This document shows positions 23,868 through 32,220 of a stretch of DNA of 64,000 bases, in pieces. The translations under genes and the position numbers were made by a program. Source of the DNA: Actinomadura sp. NAK00032 (lineage in GTDB: Bacteria > Actinomycetota > Actinomycetes > Streptosporangiales > Streptosporangiaceae); the NCBI RefSeq assembly GCF_013364275.1, contig NZ_CP054932.1, forward strand, positions 6,696,001-6,760,000. Direction: 5' to 3'. Positions within the stretch are counted from its first letter, which is position 1, and every line of letters begins with the position of its first letter. Below the pieces are notes generated by a model that had not been told where the DNA came from, searched no databases, and saw nothing but the letters and a program-made list of their open reading frames with translations.

Positions 23868-25106
23868 TCAGAGGGAGCAGGCGGCGTCGGGCTGCTGGAA
23901 CGCCTCGGCGGCCGGGATCGTTTTGACGATCTTCTCGTAGTCCCACGGCTCCTTGACCTCGGCGGACGGCTTCACCTGCGCGATGTAGGCGTCGTGGACG
24001 AGCAGGTGGTCCTCGGCGCGGACCGTGCCGGTGGAGGTGAACACGTCGTTGACCTTGTGGCCTTCGAGCTGCTTCACCACGTCGTCGGACTTGTCGGTGC
24101 CGCCGCGCTGCACGGCCTCCAGGTACTGCAGCGCCGCCGAGTAGTCGCCCGCGTGGACGGCCGTCGGACGGGCGCCCGTCTTGGCCTTGAACTTGTCGGC
24201 CCACGCGCGGTTGCCCGCGTTGGCGTTCCAGTACCAGAAGTCGGTGAAGTACGTCCCCGCGAGGGCGTCCGGGCCGAGGGAGTGGATGTCGGTCAGGAAC
24301 ATCAGCCCCACCGCGAGACCCACGCCCTTGTCGCGGAGCTTGTACTCGTTGTACTGCTTCACCAGGTTGACCAGGTCACCACCGGCCTGCATGGCGCCGA
24401 GCACCTGCGGCTTGGGGTCGAGGTCGGGCGCCTTCAGCAGGAACGTGGAGAAGTTGTCGTTCGGGAACGGCGTCGGGTCGCTCTTCACGACCGTTCCGCC
24501 CGCGCCCTTCACGGCCGCCGTGAACGTCTTCTGCATGTCCTGGCCGAACGCGTAGTCCGGGTAGACGATGTACCAGTTCTTGGCGCCGTCCTTGGTGACC
24601 TCAGTGCCCGTCCCGTGGGCGAGCATGTAGCTGTTGTAGCCGTAGTGGAAGGTGTACTTGTTGCACTGCTTGCCCTCCAGCTCCGTCGTCGCGCCGCCGA
24701 CGTCGATGAACACCTTCTTCTTGTTCTTCGCGACGGTCGCGACGGCGAGCGCGGCCGACGACGTCGGGACGTCCACGATCAGGTCGGCCTTCTGCCGGTC
24801 GTAGAGCTCCTGCGCCTTGGAGTTGGCGATCTCCGGCTTGTTCTGGTGGTCGGCGGAGACCACCTCGATGTCCTTGCTGACGGCCTTGTCGCCGTACTTG
24901 GCCTTGAAGTCGGCGACGGCCATCTTCACCGCCTCGACGGCGTTCTTGCCCGACAGGTCGGCGTAGACGCCGGACTGGTCGGTCAGCACCGCCAGGACGA
25001 TCTTGTCGTCGCTGATCTTGCCCCCGCCCCCGCCGGGTCCGCCCGCGCAGCCGGCCAGCAGCGCTCCGGCGGTCGCGATCGCGGCCGAACGTCCCAAAAC
25101 TTTCAT
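23868..25106 (-). CDS. ABC transporter substrate-binding lipoprotein (LivK/PBP1 type)
   Basis: This 412-aa extracellular lipoprotein has a signal peptide ending in the lipobox LLAGC, so the Cys at about residue 20 is lipidated. A Gly-rich linker follows, then a type I periplasmic-binding fold (Peripla_BP_6) with IVLAVLTDQSGVYADLSGKN at the start. The mature domain differs from amino-acid binders in its pocket region (VPTSSAALAVA; DVGGATTELEGKQCNKYTFH). The ligand is unknown, and the gene neighbourhood points to a hydroxyalkanoate. The start at 25106 follows a GGGGGTC sequence. An upstream in-frame ATG lies inside the livF 3' end. Confidence 0.88.
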   Translation of the reverse strand: MKVLGRSAAIATAGALLAGCAGGPGGGGGKISDDKIVLAVLTDQSGVYADLSGKNAVEAVKMAVADFKAKYGDKAVSKDIEVVSADHQNKPEIANSKAQELYDRQKADLIVDVPTSSAALAVATVAKNKKKVFIDVGGATTELEGKQCNKYTFHYGYNSYMLAHGTGTEVTKDGAKNWYIVYPDYAFGQDMQKTFTAAVKGAGGTVVKSDPTPFPNDNFSTFLLKAPDLDPKPQVLGAMQAGGDLVNLVKQYNEYKLRDKGVGLAVGLMFLTDIHSLGPDALAGTYFTDFWYWNANAGNRAWADKFKAKTGARPTAVHAGDYSAALQYLEAVQRGGTDKSDDVVKQLEGHKVNDVFTSTGTVRAEDHLLVHDAYIAQVKPSAEVKEPWDYEKIVKTIPAAEAFQQPDAACSL

Positions 25107-25116
25107 GGGGGTCTCC

Positions 25117-25809
25117 CTAGATTCCGAGGTACTGGAGGAGTTCGTCTTCACGGGCGCGGACCTCGTCGTTGTCCATGGACTCGACGATCCGGCCCTCGGC
25201 CAGGAGGTGGTGGCGGTCGGCGACGGTGGCGGCGAAGTGCACGTTCTGCTCGATCAGCAGGACGGTCACCCCGGCGGCCTTGACCTCGCGGAGGATGTCG
25301 CCGATCTGCTGGACGATCAGCGGCGACAGGCCCTCGGTCGGCTCGTCGCACAGCAGCAGCCGCGCGCCCGTCCGCAGCACCCGCGCCAGCGCGAGCATCT
25401 GCTGCTCACCGCCCGACAACTTCGTCCCGGGGAACCGCCGCCGCTCCTTCAACCGCGGGAACGTCTCGTACACCCGCTCCAGCGACCACGGGTCCGAGCC
25501 CATGCGCGGCGGCAGCGTGAGGTTCTCTTCCACCGAGAGCGTGGCGAAGATGCCACGGTCGTCCGGCACGTAACCAAGACCGAGGCGCGCGCGCTTGTGC
25601 GGGCTCAGGGCGGAGATGTCCTCGTCCAGGAATCGGACCGTTCCGGACGTCCCTTTATGGAGACCCATGAGCGAGCGCAGCAGGGTGGTCTTGCCAGCGC
25701 CGTTGCGTCCGACGAGCGTCACGATCTCGCCCTTGTCAACGTGCAGGGACACATCACGCAGGGCTCGCGCCTCGCCGTACCAGGCCGACAGTCCGTCAAC
25801 GCGCAGCAT
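25117..25809 (-). CDS. livF: Branched-chain-type ABC transporter ATPase LivF
   Basis: This 230-aa ATPase has a Walker A GRNGAGKTTLL, a Q-loop in the PDDRGIFATLSVEENL area, the signature LSGGEQQMLALARVL, a Walker B LLLCDEPTEGLSP and the H-loop. It powers the Liv-type importer together with LivG. The start MLRVDGLSAWYG at 25809 overlaps the 3' end of livG by 14 nt. An upstream in-frame ATG would place the start deeper inside livG. Confidence 0.92.
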   Translation of the reverse strand: MLRVDGLSAWYGEARALRDVSLHVDKGEIVTLVGRNGAGKTTLLRSLMGLHKGTSGTVRFLDEDISALSPHKRARLGLGYVPDDRGIFATLSVEENLTLPPRMGSDPWSLERVYETFPRLKERRRFPGTKLSGGEQQMLALARVLRTGARLLLCDEPTEGLSPLIVQQIGDILREVKAAGVTVLLIEQNVHFAATVADRHHLLAEGRIVESMDNDEVRAREDELLQYLGI

Positions 25810-26569
25810 GGGAGTCCCCCAGATAGGCAGTGACCACACGCGGGTCATGACGAATCTCGGCATACGGCCCTTCCACCAGGACCTGACCGTGCTGAAGCAC
25901 CGTCACCCGGTCCGCCAGGCTCGCCACCACGCTCATGTTGTGCTCGACCAGAACCACCGTCCGGCCGGCCCGGACTTTCTTGATGAGCTCGACCGTCCGG
26001 CCGACGTCCTCGACGCCCATGCCGGCGGTCGGCTCGTCCAGCAGCAGGACCTTGGGGTCGAGCGCGAGGGCCAGCGCGAGTTCGAGGGCCCGCTTGCGGC
26101 CGTAGGCCAGCGCGCCCGCCGCGACGTCCGCCTGCTCGCCCAGCCCGACCTGGGCGAGCAGCTCGGCGGCGCGGTCGGAGTAGCGGGCGAGCGCCGCGTC
26201 CGACCGCCAGAACCGCCAGCCGAGGCCGCTCCGCCCGGCCAGCGCCAGCTCCACGTGCTGCCGCGGGGTCAGCTCGGCGAACAGGCTGGTGATCTGGAAC
26301 GAGCGCGCCACACCGAGCCGGGTGATCGCCTCCGGACTCCGCCCCGCAAGCTCATGCCGCCCCAGCCGCACACTGCCCGCGCTCGGCTTCAAAAACCCCG
26401 TCAGCAGATTGAACAACGTCGTCTTGCCCGCACCGTTCGGCCCCACCAGCGCGTGCACGGACCCCTCCCCCACATCCAGGTCCACACCGTCCACGGCCCG
26501 GAAACCGCGGAACTCCCGGACCAGACCCCGCGCCTCCAAAACCGGGGCCTGCGGGACGGGATCGCCCAT
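25796..26569 (-). CDS. livG: Branched-chain-type ABC transporter ATPase LivG
   Basis: This 257-aa ATPase is the first gene of the importer operon. It has a Walker A GPNGAGKTTLFNLLTG, the Liv/Urt-type extended region between Walker A and the signature (ARSFQITSLFAELTPRQHVEL), and a Walker B VLLLDEPTAGMGVEDVG. The signature region reads LAYGRKRALELALAL, as is usual in LivG. Its promoter should lie in the 260-bp gap shared with the divergent secreted esterase, where a CRP-like site is found. Confidence 0.92.
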   Translation of the reverse strand: MGDPVPQAPVLEARGLVREFRGFRAVDGVDLDVGEGSVHALVGPNGAGKTTLFNLLTGFLKPSAGSVRLGRHELAGRSPEAITRLGVARSFQITSLFAELTPRQHVELALAGRSGLGWRFWRSDAALARYSDRAAELLAQVGLGEQADVAAGALAYGRKRALELALALALDPKVLLLDEPTAGMGVEDVGRTVELIKKVRAGRTVVLVEHNMSVVASLADRVTVLQHGQVLVEGPYAEIRHDPRVVTAYLGDSHAAR

Positions 26570-26694
26570 GCGCCCTCCTCAAGCTCGTCTAAGGTGACCC
26601 GAGACACACCGGGCCCTCGTGACCGGGAACGCTAGGTCGCGCCCGCGGGCCGGACCATGTGAGCGGCCCCCATATTCGGACCGGCCGATACGGC

Positions 26695-26710
26695 TGTGAT
26701 CCACATCACG
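26695..26710. promoter_or_regulatory. CRP/FNR-like binding site
   Basis: TGTGATCCACATCACG fits the TGTGA-N6-TCACA pattern with one mismatch at the last base, and the inner core GTGAT-CCAC-ATCAC is perfectly symmetrical. It lies between the divergent livG and secreted-esterase starts, so a cAMP-receptor-type protein could govern both directions. It is predicted from sequence only. Confidence 0.5.
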
Positions 26711-26729
26711 CGCAGGTCAGCGCGCCCCG

Positions 26730-26755
26730 CACATGGCGGCATCCGCCGATATGTG
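26730..26755. promoter_or_regulatory. 26-bp dyad, candidate operator
   Basis: The dyad has the form CACAT-N2-CGGC-N4-GCCG-N2-ATGTG, about 75 bp upstream of the secreted esterase start and 20 bp from the CRP-like site. The pathway's PucR-type regulator is one candidate binder, though nothing links it directly. Confidence 0.4.
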
Positions 26756-26828
26756 GGCGGGCCACGTGGTCGCGGTCACAGCGGGCGCCCACCATGGCGG
26801 GCACCTGACGCCGATCCGAGGAGCCGGA

Positions 26829-28145
26829 ATGCCCGTCCGCACCGCCGCCCTGACCGCCGGCCTCGCCGCCGGCGCCCTGGTCGCGGCCCTCGCCGCACCC
26901 GCCCACGCCGCGCCCGGCCAGGCGCGCGAGCGCGCGCTCACCGTTCCGGGCGCCGAGAAGCTGGTGTCGGCCCGCCTGGACGACCTCACCACCGCCGGAA
27001 CGGTCGAGTCCGGGCACACCGTCCCCGCCGACTTCGCCGGCCTGCACGCCGCCGGGACGCGCAACCCGGCCGGCGTCCCCGGCATCCAGCTGGACGGCTA
27101 TTTCCCGGACGACTCCGCCTTCAACACCAACCACGGCTGGAACCACGACGCGCAGTTCGTCATCCGGCTGCCCGACCGCTGGAACGGCGGCCTCGTCGTC
27201 GCGGGCTCTCCCGGCAACCGCCGCCAGTACGCCAACGACGTCACCATTTCCGACTGGGCGCTCGGCAAGGGCTACGCCTACGCCGCGACCGACAAGGGCA
27301 ACAGCGGCCTGGAGTTCTCCAAGGACGGCCGCCGCCCCGGCGAAGCCGTCGCCGAATGGAGCCACCGCCTGACCCAGCTCACCCGCGCCGCGAAGAAGGC
27401 CGTCGCGAAACGCTACGGCCGCTCGCCCGGCCGCACCTACGCGGCGGGCATCTCCAACGGCGGCTACCTCGTCCGCTGGCAGTTGGAGAACCGGCCGGAA
27501 CTCTACGACGGCGGCATCGACGCCGAAGGCACGCTCTGGCGCGCCGACGGCCCCAACCTGTTCACCTATCTCCCGTCCATCCTGCGGGCCTACCCGTCCT
27601 ATGCGGCGACCGGTGACCCGTCCGCCCACAAGGCGCTGCTGAAGGCGGGCCTGGCACCCGGTTCGGAATTCCTCTGGCCGTTCCACGACCAGGTCTACTG
27701 GGAACTCACCCAGCGCATCTACCGCGAGGAATTCGACCCCGCCTACACGGGGCCGGAAGCCGAGTACGACTACGCCTCCCGCCCGAAGGAAGTGCACCGC
27801 GCGGTGGCTCGGATATCCCTCACCGGCCGGATCCGCAAACCCCTGATCACCCTCCAGGGAACCTACGACACGCTCCTGCCGATCGGCACCGACTCCGACG
27901 TCTACGCGAAACTCGTCCGCGCCCGCGGAAAGGCCCCGTACCGCTACTACCGCCTGGAGGCCGCCAACCACGTCGACGGGCTCTACGACACCTATCCCGA
28001 CCGGCTCCGCCCCCTCCTCCCCTGCATGCGCACCGCCTTCACGGCCCTCGAATCCTGGACGCGGAACGGCACGCCGCCGCCGAAGAGCGCGACGCTTCCC
28101 CGCCCCGCGTCCGGCGACCTGGTCAACACCTGCTCCCTCACCTGA
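26829..28145 (+). CDS. Secreted 3-hydroxybutyrate oligomer hydrolase-like esterase (tannase/feruloyl esterase fold)
   Basis: This 438-aa secreted alpha/beta hydrolase has a signal peptide (about residues 1-28, ending AHA). The serine box GISNG places the nucleophile at Ser209, with Asp347 in GTYDTLLPI and His381 in AANHVDG completing the triad. Overall it resembles the tannase/feruloyl-esterase superfamily, which includes D-3-hydroxybutyrate oligomer hydrolases. The downstream PHB depolymerase favours the latter role, cleaving dimers and oligomers released from PHB. The start at 26829 has a GAGGAGCC Shine-Dalgarno sequence. A 26-nt gap to the depolymerase suggests an operon. A tannase-like aromatic esterase activity remains possible. 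Confidence 0.72.
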   Translation: MPVRTAALTAGLAAGALVAALAAPAHAAPGQARERALTVPGAEKLVSARLDDLTTAGTVESGHTVPADFAGLHAAGTRNPAGVPGIQLDGYFPDDSAFNTNHGWNHDAQFVIRLPDRWNGGLVVAGSPGNRRQYANDVTISDWALGKGYAYAATDKGNSGLEFSKDGRRPGEAVAEWSHRLTQLTRAAKKAVAKRYGRSPGRTYAAGISNGGYLVRWQLENRPELYDGGIDAEGTLWRADGPNLFTYLPSILRAYPSYAATGDPSAHKALLKAGLAPGSEFLWPFHDQVYWELTQRIYREEFDPAYTGPEAEYDYASRPKEVHRAVARISLTGRIRKPLITLQGTYDTLLPIGTDSDVYAKLVRARGKAPYRYYRLEAANHVDGLYDTYPDRLRPLLPCMRTAFTALESWTRNGTPPPKSATLPRPASGDLVNTCSLT

Positions 28146-28171
28146 CACCAGAACCGAGGAGGTCTCGTGTC

Positions 28172-29185
28172 ATGAAATCCACCCCGATCCTCACCGCCGC
28201 CGCGGCACTCGCCCTCACCGCGGCCACCGCCACCCCGTCCGCGGCCGCCGCGCCGCTCCCCGGAACGCTTCCCCAGCACGCGATCAGCGCCTCCTACGTC
28301 AGCGGGATCTCGTCCGGCGGATACATGGCGGACCAACTCCACGTCGCCTACTCGGGGACGTTCAAAGGGGCCGGCATATTCAGCGCCGGCCCGTACCACT
28401 GCGCGCGGGGAAGCGTGGTCACCGCGCAACTCGCCTGCATGAACGACCTGTACGACGACAACCCCGCGGAATTGGAGCGTACGGCCCGCGACCGGGCGGC
28501 CCAGGGACGCATCGACCCCGTGGCGAACCTGGCCGGGCATCCCGTCTGGATCTACCACGGGACGAACGACACGACGGTCAAGCAGTCGGTGAACGACGGG
28601 CTCGCCGGTTTCCACCGCGATTTCGGGGCCGCCGTCTCCTACAGCAAGACCTCCCCGGCCGGGCACGCGTGGGTGAGCCCCATCGGCCCCAATCCGTGCT
28701 CGGCGACCTACACGCCCTACATCAACACATGCGGCGACGACCCTGAGGGCGCGATGCTCGCGCACCTCTACGGAAGCGTGGCGCCGTCCGCGCCGGCACC
28801 GGGCGGAACGCTCATGGAGTTCGACCAGAACGCCTACGCGCCGAACGGCAGCGCCTCGTCCATCAGCATGGACGCCAAAGGATTCGCCTACATTCCGGCC
28901 GCGTGCGAATCGACCACGTGCCGGCTGATGGTCGCGCTGCACGGATGCCAGCAGGGCCGCGGCCTCATCGGCACCACGTTCGCGACGAAGACGTACCTCA
29001 ACGAATACGCCGACACCAACACCACGATCGTGCTGTACCCGCAGGCCACCGCGTCGAGCTGGACGGGCGGAAACCCGCAGGGCTGCTGGAACTGGTGGGG
29101 CTACGGCGGCGACACCGCCTACGACATGAAGGGCGGCAAGCAGATCGAGACCATCATGCGCATGGTCCGCGCCCTGGGCGGCTGA
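28172..29185 (+). CDS. Extracellular poly(3-hydroxybutyrate) depolymerase, Rhodospirillum rubrum PhaZ1-like
   Basis: This 337-aa secreted depolymerase has a signal peptide (about 1-26, AAA motif). The serine box GISSG near the N-terminus gives Ser47, with Asp133 in YHGTNDTTV and His165 in AGHAW. A C-terminal LHGCQQ segment is the usual oxyanion-region motif. A nucleophile preceding most of the fold is characteristic of the circularly permuted PHB depolymerases. Strong GAGGAGG Shine-Dalgarno bases precede the ATG. No separate substrate-binding domain is present, so it may act on amorphous or partly degraded polymer. It ends 3 bp before the convergent DUF397 gene. Confidence 0.85.
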   Translation: MKSTPILTAAAALALTAATATPSAAAAPLPGTLPQHAISASYVSGISSGGYMADQLHVAYSGTFKGAGIFSAGPYHCARGSVVTAQLACMNDLYDDNPAELERTARDRAAQGRIDPVANLAGHPVWIYHGTNDTTVKQSVNDGLAGFHRDFGAAVSYSKTSPAGHAWVSPIGPNPCSATYTPYINTCGDDPEGAMLAHLYGSVAPSAPAPGGTLMEFDQNAYAPNGSASSISMDAKGFAYIPAACESTTCRLMVALHGCQQGRGLIGTTFATKTYLNEYADTNTTIVLYPQATASSWTGGNPQGCWNWWGYGGDTAYDMKGGKQIETIMRMVRALGG

Positions 29186-29188
29186 CGC

Positions 29189-29404
29189 TCAGAGATCGAG
29201 TTCGCCGCGTTTCACCCGGAACAGGAACGCGGCGAACTCCGCGTTCCCGAAACGGAACACGGCCCCGCCGGGGAACTTGGAGTCGCGCACGAGGACCGCG
29301 GCGCGGCCCGGGGACGCAAGGGCGAGCTCCACGCAGTCGCTCCCGGAACTGCTGTGGGTGCTCTTACGCCAGGAAAGTGCGGCACCGCCGGACGTCATCG
29401 TCAT
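29189..29404 (-). CDS. DUF397 family protein
   Basis: This protein of about 71 aa has the DUF397 core: WRKSTHSSSGSDCVELALA followed by VLVRDSK and FRFGNAEFAAFLFRVKRGEL. It is encoded 19 nt downstream of an XRE-type regulator. XRE/DUF397 pairs are common in actinomycetes, and the Streptomyces pair Scr1/Scr2 behaves like a regulator with a small antagonist. The start could be 29404 or 29398, because two near-adjacent ATG codons exist. A longer in-frame reading to 29440 would overlap the regulator. Confidence 0.8.
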   Translation of the reverse strand: MTMTSGGAALSWRKSTHSSSGSDCVELALASPGRAAVLVRDSKFPGGAVFRFGNAEFAAFLFRVKRGELDL

Positions 29405-29423
29405 TCGGGAATAGTCGCTTCTA

Positions 29424-30275
29424 CTAAAAGTCTTCCGCAATGCGGGAGATCAGCCCAAGAGTTTCATCGACATCGAGCGCAAGGCCGCAAATGCGGTCGA
29501 ATGCAGTCGAATAAGTGAAGACCTGTGCTTCGTCCTCAACGATAAGGCTACCAGCCATCTGCTCGATGTACACCACCTCGGGATAGGCCGGCTCCTGGAA
29601 CTTCAGCAGCGCGAAGTCGCCCAATCCGCGGGCGTAACCGCGCTCTAGCGGAATGACACGGATCTGCACGTTCGGGAGCGCGGAGACGTCCAGGAGGTGC
29701 GCCAGTTGGCCGCGCATCACCGCGACGTCCGCGATCCGCCGCCGGAGCACGCCCTCGTCCAGCACGGCCACCAGCTCGATCGGGTCGAACGAGTGCAGCC
29801 GGGACTGGCGCTTCATCCGGACCTCGACGATCCGGTCGATCTCCCCGGGCGGGAGCGCGGGGATGACCGAACTCGCGGTCGCCCGCGCGTAGTCGGGCGT
29901 CTGCAGCAGCCCGTGGACGATCGCGATGTTGTAGCAGTACATCGCCTTGGCGTCCGCCTCCAGGCCGATGAAGGCGGCGTAGGGCTTCAGCAGCGTGTCG
30001 CCGTAGGACTCCCACCAGCCGCGCTGGCGTGCCGCCCGCGCCAGTTTCTTGTAGCGCTCCGCGGTCGGCTCGTCCACGCCGTAGAAGGCGAGGAGCCGGT
30101 TCAGGTCCGCGACGGTGATCAGCGTGTAGGCGGTCTCGATGCGCGAGACCTTGGCCGTCGACCAGTTCATCTCCGCCGCGACCTGGTCGATCGTCACTCC
30201 GGCCCGGGTGCGCAGGCCGCGCAGCTCGCGGCCGAGCTGCCGGGCCCGCACCGAGGGCGACTGCTGGACCGCCAT
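29424..30275 (-). CDS. XRE family regulator with DUF5753 (Scr1-like)
   Basis: This 283-aa protein has an N-terminal HTH_31 (about residues 10-70: LGRELRGLRTRAGVTIDQVA and STAKVSRIETAY) and a long C-terminal DUF5753 ligand-type domain (about 95-275; YCYNIAIVHGLLQTPDYARA). It is typically partnered with DUF397. An upstream inverted repeat (30302-30337) is a likely autoregulatory operator. The small downstream DUF397 protein probably modulates DNA binding. The cellular role is unknown, with development or phage-type toxicity possible. Confidence 0.85.
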   Translation of the reverse strand: MAVQQSPSVRARQLGRELRGLRTRAGVTIDQVAAEMNWSTAKVSRIETAYTLITVADLNRLLAFYGVDEPTAERYKKLARAARQRGWWESYGDTLLKPYAAFIGLEADAKAMYCYNIAIVHGLLQTPDYARATASSVIPALPPGEIDRIVEVRMKRQSRLHSFDPIELVAVLDEGVLRRRIADVAVMRGQLAHLLDVSALPNVQIRVIPLERGYARGLGDFALLKFQEPAYPEVVYIEQMAGSLIVEDEAQVFTYSTAFDRICGLALDVDETLGLISRIAEDF

Positions 30276-30301
30276 GCCTCACCTCTGAGAAGTTTCGTGC
30301 A

Positions 30302-30337
30302 CTCGTGCAAGAAAGGCTACATGCAAACTTGCACGAG
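30302..30337. promoter_or_regulatory. Inverted repeat operator of the XRE gene
   Basis: Perfect 10-bp arms CTCGTGCAAG (30302-30311) and CTTGCACGAG (30328-30337) have a 16-bp spacer. Within it, TGCAAACTTGCA is a further partial palindrome. It lies 27 bp upstream of the XRE start and probably overlaps both divergent promoters. Confidence 0.6.
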
Positions 30338-30453
30338 CAGCGCTCGGCACGCAAGATGGAAGAGGGGCAGTGGGCGCGTCGGCCACGATCGAAGGCAGGG
30401 GTGTGATGCGAGCCGGGGTAACACGAGCAGCAGGTCGCGCGCCGGGGTAGCGG

Positions 30454-31086
30454 ATGGGCAGCGCAGCGACGAACTCCACGGCGTCGGCTCCCTCGGAGAC
30501 GCCGTTCACCGCACCGGTGGCCGATCGGCTGACGTATCACTTCCTCATCGCGGTCGACATCGAAGGGTTCAGCAGGCTGAGCGCGGCGCAGCAGATGCGC
30601 ACCCAGCGCGACCTGCACGAGGTGCTGGAGACCGCGGCGGCCGAGGCCGGGCTCGACCGGCGCAGCTGGCTGCGGCAGGTCGGCGGGGACGGCGAGATGG
30701 CGATCCTGCCCTCCGACACCGACGCCCTGCGCGTGATCGTGTCCTATCCGCGCGCGCTCGCCGACGCGATCGCCAGGGTCAACCGCGGGCGGACGCCGCC
30801 GGTCAGGCTGCGGGTGTCGATGCACCACGGCCCGCTGTCCGACGGCCTGTTCGGCGCGGTGGGGCGGGCGCCGATCGTCGTCGCCCGGCTGCTCGACTCC
30901 GAGGAGCTGCGGGAGGAGCTGCGCACCGATCCGGGCCGCGACATGGCGCTGATCGTCTCGTCCTCCCTCTACCAGGACCTCGTCGAGACCGAGTTCGAGG
31001 GACTGGACCCGAAGGAGTTCCATCCGGTGGAGATCACCGCCAAGGGCGCGGTGTTTCCGGCGTACCTGCACCGCGAACCGCGCTGA
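30454..31086 (+). CDS. Class III nucleotidyl cyclase-homology domain protein (probably degenerate)
   Basis: This 210-aa soluble protein has one cyclase homology domain. The two metal-site Asp positions appear kept (Asp35 in AVDIEGFSRLS and Asp80 in GGDGEMAIL), and the RL part of the transition-state motif appears in VVARLLDS. The purine-binding Lys position reads R-Q, and the Asn of the usual VN.AaRL motif is replaced by Val, so ATP cyclase activity is doubtful. No TM, HAMP or effector domain is visible. It is divergent from the XRE/DUF397 pair. It may be a nucleotide-binding signalling domain or a regulator without catalysis. Confidence 0.6.
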   Translation: MGSAATNSTASAPSETPFTAPVADRLTYHFLIAVDIEGFSRLSAAQQMRTQRDLHEVLETAAAEAGLDRRSWLRQVGGDGEMAILPSDTDALRVIVSYPRALADAIARVNRGRTPPVRLRVSMHHGPLSDGLFGAVGRAPIVVARLLDSEELREELRTDPGRDMALIVSSSLYQDLVETEFEGLDPKEFHPVEITAKGAVFPAYLHREPR

Positions 31087-31107
31087 GCGGCGAACCGCGC
31101 TGACCGG

Positions 31108-32145
31108 TCACAGTTCGGCACGCGTCCAATCGACCAGCTCGTCGGCGGAAAGGGCGTTGACGAGCTGGGACGCCTCCACCCCGCACCGGGCGGCGCGCTC
31201 GCAGCCGAAGGGCTGCCAGTCGAGCTGGCCCGGCGCGTGGGCGTCGGAGTCGATCGAGAAGCGGCAGCCCGCCTCGACGGCGACGCGCAGCAGGCGCTTC
31301 GGCGGGTCGAGCCGCTCAGGACGGGAGTTGATCTCGACGGCGACGTCGTAGGCGGCGCACGCGTCGAAGACGAGAGCGGCGTCGAACTCCGACTCGGGGC
31401 GCAGGCCGCCGCGCTTGCCGCCGGCTTTCACGATGCGCCCGGTGCAGTGGCCGAGGACGTTCACCCGCGGGTTCGCGATCGCGGCGACCATGCGCTTCGT
31501 CATGGCCACCCGGTCCATGCGGAGCTTGGAGTGGACGCTGGCGACGACGACGTCGAGGCGTTCGAGCAGGTCGGGGTCCTGGTCGAGGGTGCCGTCCTCC
31601 AGGATGTCGACCTCGATCCCGGTGAGGACGCGGAACGGCGCCAGCTCCTCGTTCAGCGACGCGACGGCGTCGAGCTGGCGGCGGAGGCGGTCGGCGGACA
31701 GGCCGTTGGCCACCTTGAGGCGCGGTGAGTGGTCGGTCAGCGCGAGGTACGCGTGCCCGAGGCCGCGCGCCGTCTCGGCCATCTCCCGGATGGGCGAGCC
31801 GCCGTCCGACCAGTCGCTGTGGGTGTGCAGGTCCCCCTTCAGCGCGGCGCGGAGCGCGGCGGCGGCCTCGTCGAGGGGCTGCCCCTCGGTCGCCTCCAGG
31901 CGGCGCAGGTAGACGGGGGTCTCGCCGCGCAGCGCCTCCTCGATCACCAGCGCGGTGACCTTGCCGATGCCGGGAAGGGCGGTCAGCGTCCCGTCGCGGG
32001 CGCGGCCGGCCAGCTCGTCCGGGGGCGTCCGCCCGGCGAGGTCGGCGGCCGTGCGGAACGCCCGCACGCGGTAGGTCGGCTCGTGGGCGCGCTCCAGCAG
32101 GAACGCGATGCGGCGCAGCGCTTCGACGGGCTCCACGTCTCGCAC
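31108..32145 (-). CDS. PHP domain phosphoesterase with N-terminal helix-hairpin-helix
   Basis: This 345-aa protein has an N-terminal Pol-beta-like/HhH domain (about residues 1-95; LTALPGIGKVTALVIEEAL) and a PHP domain (about 100-330). Metal ligands are visible in DLHTHSDWSDGG, LTDHSPRL, GIEVDIL, VASVHSKLRMD, GHCTGRI and SIDSDAH. This architecture is that of the C-terminal half of a family X DNA polymerase without a recognisable polymerase palm. It may be a stand-alone PHP nuclease or phosphatase acting in repair. It is divergent from the histidine kinase, 75 bp away. Confidence 0.85.
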   Translation of the reverse strand: MRDVEPVEALRRIAFLLERAHEPTYRVRAFRTAADLAGRTPPDELAGRARDGTLTALPGIGKVTALVIEEALRGETPVYLRRLEATEGQPLDEAAAALRAALKGDLHTHSDWSDGGSPIREMAETARGLGHAYLALTDHSPRLKVANGLSADRLRRQLDAVASLNEELAPFRVLTGIEVDILEDGTLDQDPDLLERLDVVVASVHSKLRMDRVAMTKRMVAAIANPRVNVLGHCTGRIVKAGGKRGGLRPESEFDAALVFDACAAYDVAVEINSRPERLDPPKRLLRVAVEAGCRFSIDSDAHAPGQLDWQPFGCERAARCGVEASQLVNALSADELVDWTRAEL

Positions 32146-32220
32146 CGTACCCAGGTATTACGGGACGTGTCCCACCGTGGTCGCATCCGCTACGGCCGTC
32201 CGCTACCTAACCTGGTCGTC

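Noticed and set aside
30454..31086. Active adenylate cyclase
   Set aside because: The substrate Lys and the transition-state Asn positions are not kept, so I do not claim cyclase activity.
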